Notes: a model not told the origin generated them from the sequence alone. DNA of 64,000 nt from Streptomyces endophytica (GCF_026153355.1 NZ_CP110636.1:6696001-6760000); one strand, 5' to 3'; shown: positions 28,551 to 37,654, counted from the stretch's first letter. Translations and numbers: made by a program.

Positions 28551-29747
28551 ATGACCGAGCCACGCCTGCGGGATGTCTACATCGTCGACGCCGTACGGAC
28601 CCCCGTCGGCAAATACGGCGGCGCGCTGGCCGGCGTCCGGCCCGACGACCTGGCCGCCCATGTGGTGCGGTCCCTGGTCGACCGCACCCCCGACCTCGAC
28701 CCGGCGCGGATCGACGACGTGTGCTTCGGTGACGCGAACGGCGCCGGCGAGGACAACCGCAATGTCGCGCGGATGGCCGTGCTGCTCGCCGGGCTGCCGG
28801 TGACCGTGCCCGGCGTCACCGTCAACCGCCTGTGCGGCTCCGGCCTGGAGGCGGTCATCCAGGGGGCCCGGGCGATCGCGCACGGCGACGCGCAGATCGT
28901 GGTGGCGGGCGGAGTGGAGTCGATGAGCCGCGCGCCGTACGTCCTGCGCAAGCCCGAGCGGGCCTTCCCCGCCGGCCATCAGGAGATGTTCTCCTCGACG
29001 CTGGGCTGGCGGATGGTCAATCCGCGGATGCGCCCGGAGTGGACGGTGGCGCTGGGCGAGGGCGCCGAGCTGATCGCCGACGCGCACGGCATCACCCGGG
29101 AACAGCAGGACGTGTTCGCGCTGGCCAGCCACCAGAAGGCGGTCCGGGCCTGGCAGGAGGGCGGTTACGACGCCGAGGTGGTCCCGCTCCCCGGCGTCGA
29201 CCTGCTCCGCGACGAGACGATCCGTGAGGGCTCCTCCCTGGAGGCGCTGTCCAAGCTGAAGCCGGTGTTCCGGACGGCCGGGGGCACGGTCACCGCCGGC
29301 AACTCCTCCCCGCTCAACGACGGTGCGGCCGCGCTCCTGTTGGTCGACGAGGAGGGGCTGCGGGCCACCGGGCGGGAGCCGCTGGCCCGGATCCGGGCGA
29401 GCGCGGTGACCGGTATCGAGCCCCAGCTGTTCGGGCTGGGCCCGGTGGAGGCGGTCCGGCGCGCGCTGGACCGGTCCGGGCGCGGCTTCGCCGACCTGGC
29501 CACGTTCGAGCTGAACGAGGCGTTCGCGGCCCAGGCGTTGGGCTGCCTGGGCCAGTGGCCGGAGCTCGATCCGTCCGTGGTGAACCCGCGCGGCGGCGCG
29601 ATCGCCATCGGCCACCCCCTCGGCGCCTCCGGCGCCCGCCTGGCCGGCGCGGTCGCCCACCAGCTCGCCGCCGCGGGCTCGGGCACCGGCCTGGCAGCCC
29701 TGTGCATCGGCGTGGGCCAGGGCCTGGCGCTCGTACTGGAGCGGTGA
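28551..29747 (+). CDS. thiolase (acetyl-CoA/beta-ketoadipyl-CoA C-acyltransferase type)
   Basis: A 398-residue thiolase. It has the nucleophilic Cys in VNRLCGSGLEAVIQG, the His in GGAIAIGHPLGASGARL, and the second Cys in ALCIGVGQGLALVLER. The motif spacing and the NRNVARMAVLLAGLP segment resemble the PcaF/PhaA group, which works in beta-ketoadipate cleavage or acetoacetyl-CoA turnover. It is distinct from the fadA thiolase at 36428. It stands alone, with no pathway partner adjacent. Start ATG 28551. Confidence 0.85.
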   Translation: MTEPRLRDVYIVDAVRTPVGKYGGALAGVRPDDLAAHVVRSLVDRTPDLDPARIDDVCFGDANGAGEDNRNVARMAVLLAGLPVTVPGVTVNRLCGSGLEAVIQGARAIAHGDAQIVVAGGVESMSRAPYVLRKPERAFPAGHQEMFSSTLGWRMVNPRMRPEWTVALGEGAELIADAHGITREQQDVFALASHQKAVRAWQEGGYDAEVVPLPGVDLLRDETIREGSSLEALSKLKPVFRTAGGTVTAGNSSPLNDGAAALLLVDEEGLRATGREPLARIRASAVTGIEPQLFGLGPVEAVRRALDRSGRGFADLATFELNEAFAAQALGCLGQWPELDPSVVNPRGGAIAIGHPLGASGARLAGAVAHQLAAAGSGTGLAALCIGVGQGLALVLER

Positions 29748-29891
29748 CGGGACCGTCCGTCGGCCGGGACCACGGCGGCCCGCGGCGGCACGGCACGCCC
29801 GCCCATGGGCGATCCGGCATCCGCACGGACACGCGGTAGACGCGGGCGACGACCGGGTACCCAGCAAACGAACGGACCGGCACATCAGGTG

Positions 29892-29916
29892 CATCCGGCA
29901 TATCCGGTACATCCGG
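29892..29916. repeat. three 9-bp repeats before the flavoprotein gene
   Basis: CATCCGG, TATCCGG and CATCCGG follow one another with a 9-base period, ending 14 bases before the ATG at 29931 and just upstream of its ribosome binding site (GAAGGGA). Possible regulator contacts on one face of the helix, or a simple slippage tract. Confidence 0.5.
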
Positions 29917-29930
29917 CGAAGGGACACGGC

Positions 29931-31315
29931 ATGGCGACGGCCGAGCGGCTGGTGATCGTCGGGGGCGATGCGGCGGGGATGTCGGCCGCGTCGCAGGCGC
30001 GCCGGCTGAAGAAGCCCGAGGAGCTCGCGATCACCGCGTTCGAGCGCAGCCACTTCACGTCCTACTCCGCCTGCGGCATCCCGTACTGGGTGGGCGGCCA
30101 GGTCGACGGGCCGGACGCGCTGATCGCCCGTACGGCGAAGGAGCACCGCGCCCGGGACATCGATCTGCGGATGCGCACCGAGGTCACCGAACTCGACCTG
30201 GACCGGGGGCGGGTGCGCAGCCGGGAGCTGGACGACGGCGGGCGGGAGACCTGGACCGGTTTCGACAAGCTGGTGCTGGCCACCGGCGCGACGCCCAAAC
30301 GGCCCCCGCTGCCGGGGATCGACGCCCCCGGCGTGCACGGCGTGCAGACCCTGGACGACGGCCAGGCGCTGCTGGACACGCTGGAGAGGTCCGCGGGCCG
30401 GCGGGCCGTGGTCGTCGGGCGGGCTACATCGGCGTGGAGATGGCCGAGGCGCTGATCCACCGTGGTTACGAGGTCACCGTCCTGGAGCAGGCCGCCCAGC
30501 CGATGTCGACCCTCGACCCGGACATGGGCGCTTTGGTCCACGAGGCGATGTGCGGGATGGGCATCGAGACGGTGCTCGGCGCCACCGTCACGGGCGTACT
30601 GACCGATGAGGACGGCCGGGCCCGCGCGGTCACCACCGAGGCCGCCGAGTACCCGGCGGACGTGGTGGTCCTGGGGCTGGGCGTACGGCCGCAGACCGCG
30701 CTGGCCGAGGCTGCGGGGCTGCCGCTGGGCGAGTCCGGCGGGCTGCTCACCGATCTGGCGATGCGGGTGCGCGGCCACGACAACGTGTGGGCCGGCGGCG
30801 ACTGCGTCGAGGTCATGGACCTGGTCTCGGGCCGCACCCGCCATATCGCGCTGGGCACCCACGCCAACAAGCACGGCCAGGTCATCGGCGCCAATGTGGC
30901 CGGTGGCTACGCGACCTTCCCGGGGGTCGTCGGCACGGCGGTCAGCAAGGTCTGCGATCTGGAGATCGCCCGGACCGGACTGCTGGAGAGCCAGGCGCAC
31001 GCCGCCGGACTGCGGTTCGTCTCGGTCACCGTCGAGGCGACCAGCCGCGCCGGCTACTACCCCGGCACCCGGCCGATGCACGTCAAGATGCTCGCCGAGC
31101 GCCGGACCGGCCGGCTGCTCGGTGTGCAGATCGTCGGCCGGGAGGGCGCCGGCAAGCGCGTGGACATCGCCGCGGTCGCGCTCACCGCCGGGATGACGGT
31201 GGAGCAGATGACCGCCCTCGACCTGGGCTACGCCCCGCCGTTCTCCCCGGTCTGGGACCCGGTCCTGGTGGCCGCCCGCAAGGCCACGGGGGCGGTGCGG
31301 GCGGCGGGCGTCTGA
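29931..31315 (+). CDS. FAD-dependent pyridine nucleotide-disulfide reductase (CoA-disulfide-reductase-like), frameshifted
   Basis: About 461 residues. The N-terminal FAD motif is VIVGGDAAGMSAASQARRL and the redox Cys lies in TSYSACGIPYWVGG, the single-cysteine signature of CoA-disulfide reductase, NADH oxidase and persulfide reductase relatives. An NAD domain and a C-terminal dimerisation domain with YPGTRPMHVKMLAERRTGRLLG follow. No rhodanese domain is attached. The frame changes near 30420 in GTCGTCGGGCGGGCTAC: one missing G restores VVG-AGYIGVEMAEAL. It is convergent with hemE. The likely role is thiol redox homeostasis. Confidence 0.82.
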
Positions 31316-31361
31316 CCGCGGCGCGGCGTTCGGCGCATCGACCGGCCGGCGTGCCGTCCGG

Positions 31362-32429
31362 TCAGCGCGCGGTGCGGGTGTGGACGTACTCGACGAGGCG
31401 GGTGAGCGCGTCCGGGTCGGTGTTCGGCAGGACGCCGTGGCCGAGGTTGAAGATGTGGCCTTCGAGGCCGGCGGCGGCGTCGAGGACCTCGCCGGCCTTG
31501 GTCTCGACGGCCTCGCGGGGGGCGAAGAGGACGGCCGGGTCGAGGTTGCCCTGGAGCGCCTTGCCGGGGCCGACCCGGCGGGCCGCCTCGTCGAGCGGCA
31601 CCCGCCAGTCGACGCCGACCACGTCCGCGCCCGCCTCGCCCAGCAGGCCGAGGAGTTCGCCGGTCCCGACGCCGAAGTGGATCCGCGGGACGCCGTAATC
31701 GGCGACGGCCCGGAAGACCTTGGCGGAGGCGGGCATCACGGAGCGGCGGTAGTCGGCGGGGGTGAGCGCGCCGACCCAGGAGTCGAAGAGCTGCACGGCG
31801 CTCGCGCCGGCCTCGATCTGCACCTTCAGGAACGCGGAGGTGATGTCGGCGAGCCGGTCGAGCAGGTCGGCCCAGAGCTGCGGGTCGCCGTACATCAGCG
31901 CCTTGGTGTTCTCGTGGTTGCGGGACGGGCCGCCCTCCACGAGGTAGCTGGCGAGCGTGAACGGCGCGCCGGCGAAGCCGATGAGGGGCTTGGGCCCCAG
32001 CTCGGCGGTGAGCAGGCCGACGGCCTCGGTGACGTAGGAGACGTCCTCGGGGGTCAGGTCGCGCAGCTGTGCCAGGTCGGCGCGGCTGCGGATCGGGTTC
32101 GCGATGACCGGGCCGACACCGGGCTTGATGTCGAGGTCGATGCCGATGGCCTTGAGCGGCACGACGATGTCGCTGTAGTAGATGGCCGCGTCGACGTCGT
32201 GCCGGCGGACCGGCTGCAGCGTGATCTCGGTGACCAGCTCGGGCCGCGTGCACGACTCCAGCATGGGAATGCCCTCGCGCGCCTTGAGGTACTCAGGCAG
32301 CGACCGGCCCGCCTGCCGCATGAACCACACCGGCGTGTGCGGTACCGGCTCGCGCCGGCAGGCCCGGAGGAAGGCCGAGTCGTGGGTACCGGTCTGCTGC
32401 GTGCCCTCGGGGCTGTGGTTGGCGCTCAC
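31362..32429 (-). CDS. hemE: uroporphyrinogen decarboxylase
   Basis: Removes four acetate carboxyls from uroporphyrinogen III to give coproporphyrinogen III, the substrate of CgoX. A 355-residue TIM barrel with the signatures HTPVWFMRQAGRSLPEY and GFAGAPFTLASYLVEGG, and the catalytic Asp in AIYYSDIVVPL. The start is GTG 32429 (VSANHSPEGTQQ). It is divergent from the DUF3000 gene across 100 bases. The gap after its stop holds only a short GACCGG/CCGGTC inverted repeat. Confidence 0.95.
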   Translation of the reverse strand: MSANHSPEGTQQTGTHDSAFLRACRREPVPHTPVWFMRQAGRSLPEYLKAREGIPMLESCTRPELVTEITLQPVRRHDVDAAIYYSDIVVPLKAIGIDLDIKPGVGPVIANPIRSRADLAQLRDLTPEDVSYVTEAVGLLTAELGPKPLIGFAGAPFTLASYLVEGGPSRNHENTKALMYGDPQLWADLLDRLADITSAFLKVQIEAGASAVQLFDSWVGALTPADYRRSVMPASAKVFRAVADYGVPRIHFGVGTGELLGLLGEAGADVVGVDWRVPLDEAARRVGPGKALQGNLDPAVLFAPREAVETKAGEVLDAAAGLEGHIFNLGHGVLPNTDPDALTRLVEYVHTRTAR

Positions 32430-32531
32430 GCCCCAAATCTTCGCATGCGCTCCGGGGCGCCTCCGAATGGGCGACGCGTGTACCGGGTGTCCTCCCCGTA
32501 TGCGGGCCCGGTTCCGCCTAATCTTCCGGGC

Positions 32532-33188
32532 ATGGCTGCGGCTCACGAACACCTCGCGGACAGCGCGGACGAGGCCCCGATCCCCTTCCGTCAGGCGGTC
32601 GAGGCGCTCCGCGCGGCACGACTGCGGCCGGAGGTCGAGATCGATCCGGCACCCGCGCCCAAACGGCTCGCCCCGTACGCGTACGCGCTGGAGGCGGCGG
32701 TCGTCGAGCGGGCGACGGCGCCGGGCGAGGAGGACCGGGACCTGGCGGACGGCCGGCTGGTGCTGCTGCACAATCCGGCCGGCGAGGACGCCTGGCACGG
32801 CACGTTCCGTCTGGTGACGCTGGTGCGGGCGGAGCTGGAGCCGGAGATGGGCGCCGATCCGCTGCTGCCGGAGGTGTCCTGGTCGTGGCTGACGGGTGCG
32901 CTGGAGGCCCGGGGGGTGCGGTACGGCGCGCCGAGCGGGACGGTGACCCGGGCCGGGTCGCACTACTTCGGCGGGCTCGCGGCGCGCGAGCCGGCGACCC
33001 AGATCGAGATCCGGGCGTCCTGGACGCCGGCCGAGGGGCCCGGCGGGGCGCTGGACCTGGGCGTGCACCTGGCGGCCTGGTGCGATCTGCTGGCGCAGGT
33101 GGCGGGGCTGCCGCCGGCCGCGCCGGACGCGGGACCGCGCGGCGGGGTCGTCCCGTTGCCGCAGCGCCGCGGCGCCCATCCCCGCTGA
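32532..33188 (+). CDS. DUF3000 family protein
   Basis: A 218-residue cytoplasmic protein of a family restricted to Actinobacteria and normally found next to hemE and rnd. Core segments are FRQAVEALRAARLRPEVEID, LAPYAYALEAAV, WSWLTGALEARG and WTPAEGPGG. Its function is unknown. Start ATG 32532. A TAATCT hexamer about 10 bases upstream could be the -10 of a leaderless transcript. The C-terminal 30 residues are Pro/Arg-rich and variable. Confidence 0.85.
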   Translation: MAAAHEHLADSADEAPIPFRQAVEALRAARLRPEVEIDPAPAPKRLAPYAYALEAAVVERATAPGEEDRDLADGRLVLLHNPAGEDAWHGTFRLVTLVRAELEPEMGADPLLPEVSWSWLTGALEARGVRYGAPSGTVTRAGSHYFGGLAAREPATQIEIRASWTPAEGPGGALDLGVHLAAWCDLLAQVAGLPPAAPDAGPRGGVVPLPQRRGAHPR

Positions 33189-33331
33189 CCGCCGTCGCGG
33201 CCGGCCGCGCTCCGGCCGCATTGATCACGTTCGCGCCGGCTCTGATCATCTCGGTATGCACTGGGTGCCCACCTGATCGATCACGCATCCGATTTGCCCG
33301 AATTGCCCCTAACTAAATCGTGATCAAAGTC

Positions 33332-33359
33332 TAAAGTCCCGCCGGATTACTGCCGAAGA
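33332..33359 (+). promoter_or_regulatory. candidate sigma-WhiG promoter of whiI
   Basis: TAAA at 33332-33335, a 16-base spacer, then GCCGAAGA at 33352-33359, matching the flagellar-type consensus TAAA-N15/16-GCCGATAA read by sigma WhiG at six of eight -10 positions. It lies about 80 bases upstream of the whiI start. In S. coelicolor whiI is a direct sigma-WhiG target. The same region also holds three TGATCA hexamers and a distant TTGATCACG/CGTGATCAA pair (33221-33229 and 33319-33327). Confidence 0.7.
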
Positions 33360-33440
33360 GGTCAGTGACCCTTCAAACACGGATCATTCCGGCTCCCCCC
33401 AGCCGGCTTCCGTCCCCCCGCCACTCCCCCAGGAGGCCCG

Positions 33441-34103
33441 GTGTCTGTTCTCCTTGAGCAACCTTCGAGCCTGGTCGCCTACCGCCCGAACAAGCCGACG
33501 GCCATGGTCGTCGTGGCCGACCCCCGCGTCCGCTCCACCGTCACCCGCCACCTGTGGGCCCTCGGAGTGCGTGACGTGATCGAGGCGTCGTCCATCGCGG
33601 AGGCGCGCCCCCGCGTCGGCAACCCGCGTGACATCTGCGTTGCCGACGTCCACCTTCCCGACGGCTCCGGCCTCACCCTGCTGTCCGAGACCCGGGCGGC
33701 CGGCTGGCCCAACGGCCTCGCCCTGTCCGCCGCCGACGACATCGGCGCCGTCCGCAACGCCCTGGCCGGCGGCGTCAAGGGCTATGTCGTCACCGGAACC
33801 CGTACCAACCTGGGCATCCCCGGCCGTCCGGGCGCCTCTCCCATCGGGGCCAACGCGGCCCGTATGCAGCGCCGTCCTCCGGGCGCCCCCGGGCACCCCG
33901 GCGGTTACCGGGAGCTGTCGGGCCGTGAGGTCGAGGTGTTGCGGCTGGTGGCGGAGGGCCAGTCCAACAAGGCCATCGGCGTGTCGATGGGGCTGTCCGC
34001 CCTGACCGTCAAGAGCCACCTCGCCCGGATCGCCCGCAAGCTCGGCACCGGCGACCGGGCCGGCATGGTCGCGGTCGCGCTGCGCACCGGCATCATCCAC
34101 TGA
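33441..34103 (+). CDS. whiI: WhiI, atypical orphan response regulator for sporulation
   Basis: A 220-residue response regulator. I identify it as WhiI from its sequence type and its place between DUF3000/hemE and rnd. The receiver keeps an Asp in DICVADVHLPDGSG, a Ser in LALSAADD and a Lys in GVKGYVV. The usual acidic pair at the end of strand 1 is Ala-Asp (VVVADPRVR), and a Gly/Pro-rich linker follows. So the pocket is incomplete, and phosphorylation-independent control is likely. The C-terminal NarL-type HTH has YRELSGREVEVLRLVAEGQSNKAIG and LTVKSHLARIARKLG. WhiI is required for late aerial hyphal sporulation and works with WhiG. No cognate kinase is adjacent. Confidence 0.85.
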   Translation: MSVLLEQPSSLVAYRPNKPTAMVVVADPRVRSTVTRHLWALGVRDVIEASSIAEARPRVGNPRDICVADVHLPDGSGLTLLSETRAAGWPNGLALSAADDIGAVRNALAGGVKGYVVTGTRTNLGIPGRPGASPIGANAARMQRRPPGAPGHPGGYRELSGREVEVLRLVAEGQSNKAIGVSMGLSALTVKSHLARIARKLGTGDRAGMVAVALRTGIIH

Positions 34104-34122
34104 CCCCCTTTACACGACCGGC

Positions 34123-34156
34123 TCGCCCGTCGAGGGAACGTTCCCTCGACGGGCGA
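34123..34156. terminator. perfect 34-bp palindrome between whiI and rnd
   Basis: The 17 bases 34123-34139 are exactly self-complementary to 34140-34156 with no spacer (centre GAAC/GTTC). It starts 20 bases after the whiI stop and ends about 15 bases before the possible rnd -10 box (TACCCT, 34171-34176). It may be a terminator for whiI, an operator for rnd, or both. Confidence 0.6.
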
Positions 34157-34182
34157 CGTGCATACACAGATACCCTTGACTG

Positions 34183-35463
34183 GTGACCGACGCCCAAAAG
34201 ACCGCAGCAGACACGACACTGCGAGCCCCCGGAGACTCCCCTCCGGATCCCCGACCGGCGCCGGTCCCTCTCCTGGAGCCCCGCGAGGGCATCCCCCCGG
34301 TGGTCGCGACGGACGAGGCGCTCGCCGAGGTGGTGGCGGCCTTCGCGGCCGGCACCGGCCCGGTGGCGGTCGACGCCGAGCGCGCCTCGGGCTACCGCTA
34401 CGGCCAGCGCGCCTACCTCGTGCAGCTGCGCCGCGAGGGCGCCGGCAGCGCGCTGATCGACCCGGTCGGCTGTCCCGACCTGTCGGCCCTGGGCGAGGCG
34501 ATCGGTGACGCCGAGTGGGTGCTGCACGCCGCCACCCAGGACCTGCCGTGCCTGCGCGACATAGGGATGGTCCCCACCCGGCTGTTCGACACCGAGCTGG
34601 CCGGGCGGCTGGCCGGCTTCGCCCGGGTCGGCCTGGGCGCGATGGTCGAGAACGTCCTCGGCTTCGCGCTGGAGAAGGGCCACTCCGCGGTCGACTGGTC
34701 CACCCGCCCGCTGCCCGAGCCCTGGCTGCGTTACGCCGCGCTCGACGTCGAGCTGCTGGTGGACCTGCGCGACGCGCTGGAGGAGGAGCTGACCCGGCAG
34801 GGCAAGCTGGAGTGGGCCCACCAGGAGTTCGCGGCGATCGCCGCCGCTCCCCCGGCGCCACCCCGCAAGGACCCCTGGCGCCGTACGTCCGGCATGCACA
34901 AGGTCCGTCGGCGCCGCCAGATGGCGGTCGTACGGGAGTTGTGGACGGCCCGTGACCAGGTCGCCCAGCGGCGCGACGTCTCCCCGGGCAAGGTGCTGGG
35001 CGACGCCGCGATCGTGGAGGCGGCGCTGAACCTCCCGCCCAACAGCCACGCGCTGGCCGCGCTGCCCGGCTTCGGCCACCGCATGGGCCGTCGCCAGCTG
35101 GAGCAGTGGCAGGCCGCCGTCGACCGCGCCCGCGCGCTCCCCGAGAACGAGCTGCCGCAGCCCGGCCAGCCGCTCAACGGCCCCCCGCCGCCCCGCTCCT
35201 GGGCCGACAAGGACCCGGCCGCGGCCGCCCGGCTGACGGCCGCCCGCACCGCGGTCACCGCGCTGGCCGAGGAGCTCAACCTGCCGCAGGAGAACCTCAT
35301 CACGCCGGACACGGTGCGCCGGCTGTGCTGGGAGCCGCCCGCCGCGCCCAGCCGCGAGACGGTCGCCGAGATCCTCACCGGTTACGGCGCCCGCCCCTGG
35401 CAGATCGAGCAGGTCGCCCCGCTCCTCACCGAGGCCCTGCTGACGGGCGGCGAGGACGGCTGA
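34183..35463 (+). CDS. rnd: ribonuclease D family 3'-5' exonuclease with HRDC domain
   Basis: A 426-residue DEDD exonuclease that trims tRNA and other stable RNA 3' ends. ExoI VAVDAERASGYRYGQRAYLVQL holds the Asp-x-Glu pair, ExoII is LHAATQDLPCL, and ExoIII contains RYAALDVELLVDL. An HRDC-type helical domain follows (about residues 240-320, RELWTARDQVAQRRDV and LPGFGHRMGRR), plus a second, weaker helical region. The GTG at 34183 comes 7 bases after TACCCT, so translation may be leaderless; no ribosome binding site is visible. Confidence 0.9.
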   Translation: MTDAQKTAADTTLRAPGDSPPDPRPAPVPLLEPREGIPPVVATDEALAEVVAAFAAGTGPVAVDAERASGYRYGQRAYLVQLRREGAGSALIDPVGCPDLSALGEAIGDAEWVLHAATQDLPCLRDIGMVPTRLFDTELAGRLAGFARVGLGAMVENVLGFALEKGHSAVDWSTRPLPEPWLRYAALDVELLVDLRDALEEELTRQGKLEWAHQEFAAIAAAPPAPPRKDPWRRTSGMHKVRRRRQMAVVRELWTARDQVAQRRDVSPGKVLGDAAIVEAALNLPPNSHALAALPGFGHRMGRRQLEQWQAAVDRARALPENELPQPGQPLNGPPPPRSWADKDPAAAARLTAARTAVTALAEELNLPQENLITPDTVRRLCWEPPAAPSRETVAEILTGYGARPWQIEQVAPLLTEALLTGGEDG

Positions 35464-35486
35464 GCCGTCCGGCCCGCCCGCGCACC

Positions 35487-35518
35487 GACCAGGACCGATC
35501 CCGGGATCAGTCCTGGTC
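35487..35518. terminator. bidirectional terminator after rnd
   Basis: A 14-base stem (35487-35500 with 35505-35518, one G-T type mismatch) and loop CCGG, between converging rnd and the PepSY gene. It covers the stop codon of the latter. Confidence 0.75.
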
Positions 35519-36166
35519 GACGTGCATCCGGAGGACCTTGCGGTTGGTCGCGTCGATGTCGTAGGTGGTCTTGTTCCAGTCGTCGGTGGTGACCACGTCG
35601 ACGGACCAGGCGGCCTTCCTGCTGCCGTTGTCGGCCTCGCCCAGCTCGACGCTGGTGACCGTGCCCTTCGTCTTGGCGGTGGCCGTCTCGGCGGCCTGCT
35701 GCGCGGTGACGGTGGCCTCGCCGAGCCGGGCGGCCAGTTCCTTCTTGTCGTCGGCGTCGTCGGACTCGGTGCGCGGTGGATCGGCCTTGCCGGAGACCGC
35801 GTTGACGCGGACGGCGTGCGCGGTCCCGTCGGACGTCGCGACCGCCGTCTGCCAGTAGGGGCTCTTCGGGGTGCCCTTGAGTTCGGCCGCGACCGGCTCC
35901 GAGGCCGGCACCGCGGCGACCGCCGCCCGCAGCGCCCGCGCGTAGTCCACCTTGGCGGCCGGGATCAGCGCCTTCCGTTCGGTCTGGTCGGCGGTCAGCG
36001 TGGTGCCCGGTGAGCCGGGGGCCGAGGCGGCCACCGCCCGGGACGGGGCCGCGCTGTCCCGGCCGGGCGTCCCGGTGCCCTTGGTGTTCCCGCTTCCGCA
36101 GCCCGCCAGCAGGGCGCCACCCAGGGCGACGGCGGTGCAGAGCGCCGCACTCCTCTTTGTGTCCAT
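35507..36166 (-). CDS. PepSY domain lipoprotein
   Basis: A 219-residue exported lipoprotein. The signal MDTKRSAALCTAVALGGALL ends at lipobox LAGC. After a Ser/Pro-rich linker the protein carries two PepSY-like repeats: ARALRAAVAAVPASEPVAAEL with YWQTAVATSDGTAHAVRVNA, and ATVTAQQAAETATAKTKGTV with AAWSVDVVTTDDWNKTTYDID. PepSY modules occur as extracellular protease inhibitors or signal domains; the role here is unknown. It is divergent from fadA across 260 bases. Confidence 0.85.
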   Translation of the reverse strand: MDTKRSAALCTAVALGGALLAGCGSGNTKGTGTPGRDSAAPSRAVAASAPGSPGTTLTADQTERKALIPAAKVDYARALRAAVAAVPASEPVAAELKGTPKSPYWQTAVATSDGTAHAVRVNAVSGKADPPRTESDDADDKKELAARLGEATVTAQQAAETATAKTKGTVTSVELGEADNGSRKAAWSVDVVTTDDWNKTTYDIDATNRKVLRMHVDQD

Positions 36167-36344
36167 ACGGTCACTTTAAGTGCGATGTGATGCGGTTTGC
36201 GCCAGGACCCGACGACATCCGGACGTTTTCGATCATCGGTTTCCCGCCGCCCCGTTCCCCGTCGGCGGCACGCCGTCCCGGCGGCCCCACACCTCCATCC
36301 GGTGTGACCTTCACCGCTCCGGGCGGTGGGGGTGGGCAGGTTGG

Positions 36345-36361
36345 TTACCCGTAAGTAGCAT
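36345..36361 (+). promoter_or_regulatory. candidate operator and -10 region of the fad operon
   Basis: TTACCCGTAA (36345-36354) is a 4-base inverted repeat with a 2-base spacer, immediately followed by TAGCAT (36356-36361), a plausible -10 box. It lies about 65 bases upstream of fadA in a 260-base gap that otherwise shows no gene. It could bind a TetR- or GntR-type fatty acid regulator; no match to a known site is claimed. Confidence 0.4.
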
Positions 36362-36427
36362 GTCGGTGGGAAGCGTCCCTGGGGGCGCCCCGCAGCAGTG
36401 CCATCCCGCACCTGGAGGAGAGCCAAC

Positions 36428-37654
36428 GTGCCTCGTACCGCTAGGGACGTCGTCTTCGTCGACGGCGTCCGCACCCCGTTCGGCAAGGCGGGCCCGAAGG
36501 GCATCTACCACGAGACCCGCGCCGACGACCTGGTCGTGAAGTCGATCCGGGAGCTGCTGCGCCGCAACCCCGGTCTCGACCCGGCGAAGATCGACGAGGT
36601 CGCCATCGCCGCCACCACCCAGATCGGCGACCAGGGCCTGACCCTCGGCCGCACCGCCGGCATCCTCGCGGGCCTCCCGCAGTCGGTGCCCGGCTACTCC
36701 ATCGACCGCATGTGCGCCGGTGCGCTGACGGCCGTCACGGCCACCGCGGGCTCCATCGCCTTCGGCGCGTACGACGCCGTCATCGCCGGCGGTGTCGAGC
36801 ACATGGGCCGCCACCCCATGGGCGAGGCGGTCGACCCCAACCCCCGCTTCGTCAGCGAGAAGCTCGTCGACGAGTCCGCCCTGTTCATGGGCATGACCGC
36901 GGAGAACCTCCACGACCGCTACCCGCAGATCACCAAGGAGCGTTCCGACGCCTACGCGGTGCGCTCGCAGGAGAAGGCGGCGAAGGCGTACGCCAACGGG
37001 AAGATCCAGCAGGACCTGGTCCCGATCTCGGTGCGCAACACCAACGCCGAGGTGGGCGAGACCGGTTGGGGTCTGGTCACCTCCGACGAGCCGATGCGCC
37101 CGGGCACCACCCTGGAGAACCTCGCGGGCCTCAAGACCCCGTTCCGTACGCACGGCCGGGTCACCGCCGGTAACGCCGCCGGTCTCAACGACGGTGCCAC
37201 CGCCTCGATCATCGCGTCCGAGGACTTCGCCCGGGAGCACGACCTCCCGGTGAAGATGCGCCTGGTCTCCTACGCCTTCGCGGGCGTCGAGCCCGAGGTC
37301 ATGGGTTACGGCCCGATCCCGGCGACGGAGAAGGCGCTCGCCAAGGCCGGGCTCTCCATCGAGGACATCAACCTCTTCGAGATCAACGAGGCCTTCGCCG
37401 TCCAGGTCCTCGCCTTCCTCGACCACTACGGCATCGCGGACGACGACGAGCGGGTCAACCAGTACGGCGGCGCCATCGCCTTCGGCCACCCGCTGGCCTC
37501 CTCCGGCGTCCGGCTGATGACCCAGCTGGCCCGCCAGTTCGAGGAGCAGCCCGAGGTCCGCTACGGCCTGACCACCATGTGCGTCGGCTTCGGCATGGGC
37601 GCGACGGTCATCTGGGAGAACCCGCACCACAAGGACGCCGGAGGCGACAAGTGA
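36428..37654 (+). CDS. fadA: acetyl-CoA acyltransferase (3-ketoacyl-CoA thiolase)
   Basis: The thiolase half of the beta-oxidation complex, cleaving 3-ketoacyl-CoA to acetyl-CoA and a shortened acyl-CoA. A 408-residue protein with the active Cys in SIDRMCAGALTAVTATAGS, INEAFAVQVL, GGAIAFGHPLASSGVRL with the His, and TTMCVGFGMGATVIWEN with the second Cys. It starts GTG 36428 (VPRTARDVVFVDG) with GGAGAG ten bases upstream. It overlaps fadB by GTGA, so both subunits are made in equal amounts. The order thiolase then multifunctional subunit matches SCO6027-SCO6026 of S. coelicolor. Confidence 0.93.
   Translation: MPRTARDVVFVDGVRTPFGKAGPKGIYHETRADDLVVKSIRELLRRNPGLDPAKIDEVAIAATTQIGDQGLTLGRTAGILAGLPQSVPGYSIDRMCAGALTAVTATAGSIAFGAYDAVIAGGVEHMGRHPMGEAVDPNPRFVSEKLVDESALFMGMTAENLHDRYPQITKERSDAYAVRSQEKAAKAYANGKIQQDLVPISVRNTNAEVGETGWGLVTSDEPMRPGTTLENLAGLKTPFRTHGRVTAGNAAGLNDGATASIIASEDFAREHDLPVKMRLVSYAFAGVEPEVMGYGPIPATEKALAKAGLSIEDINLFEINEAFAVQVLAFLDHYGIADDDERVNQYGGAIAFGHPLASSGVRLMTQLARQFEEQPEVRYGLTTMCVGFGMGATVIWENPHHKDAGGDK

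Noticed and set aside
29931..31315. Two separate genes for the flavoprotein
   Set aside because: The two frames join inside the GxGYIG NAD-binding motif of one protein, so a single gene with a lost base fits better.
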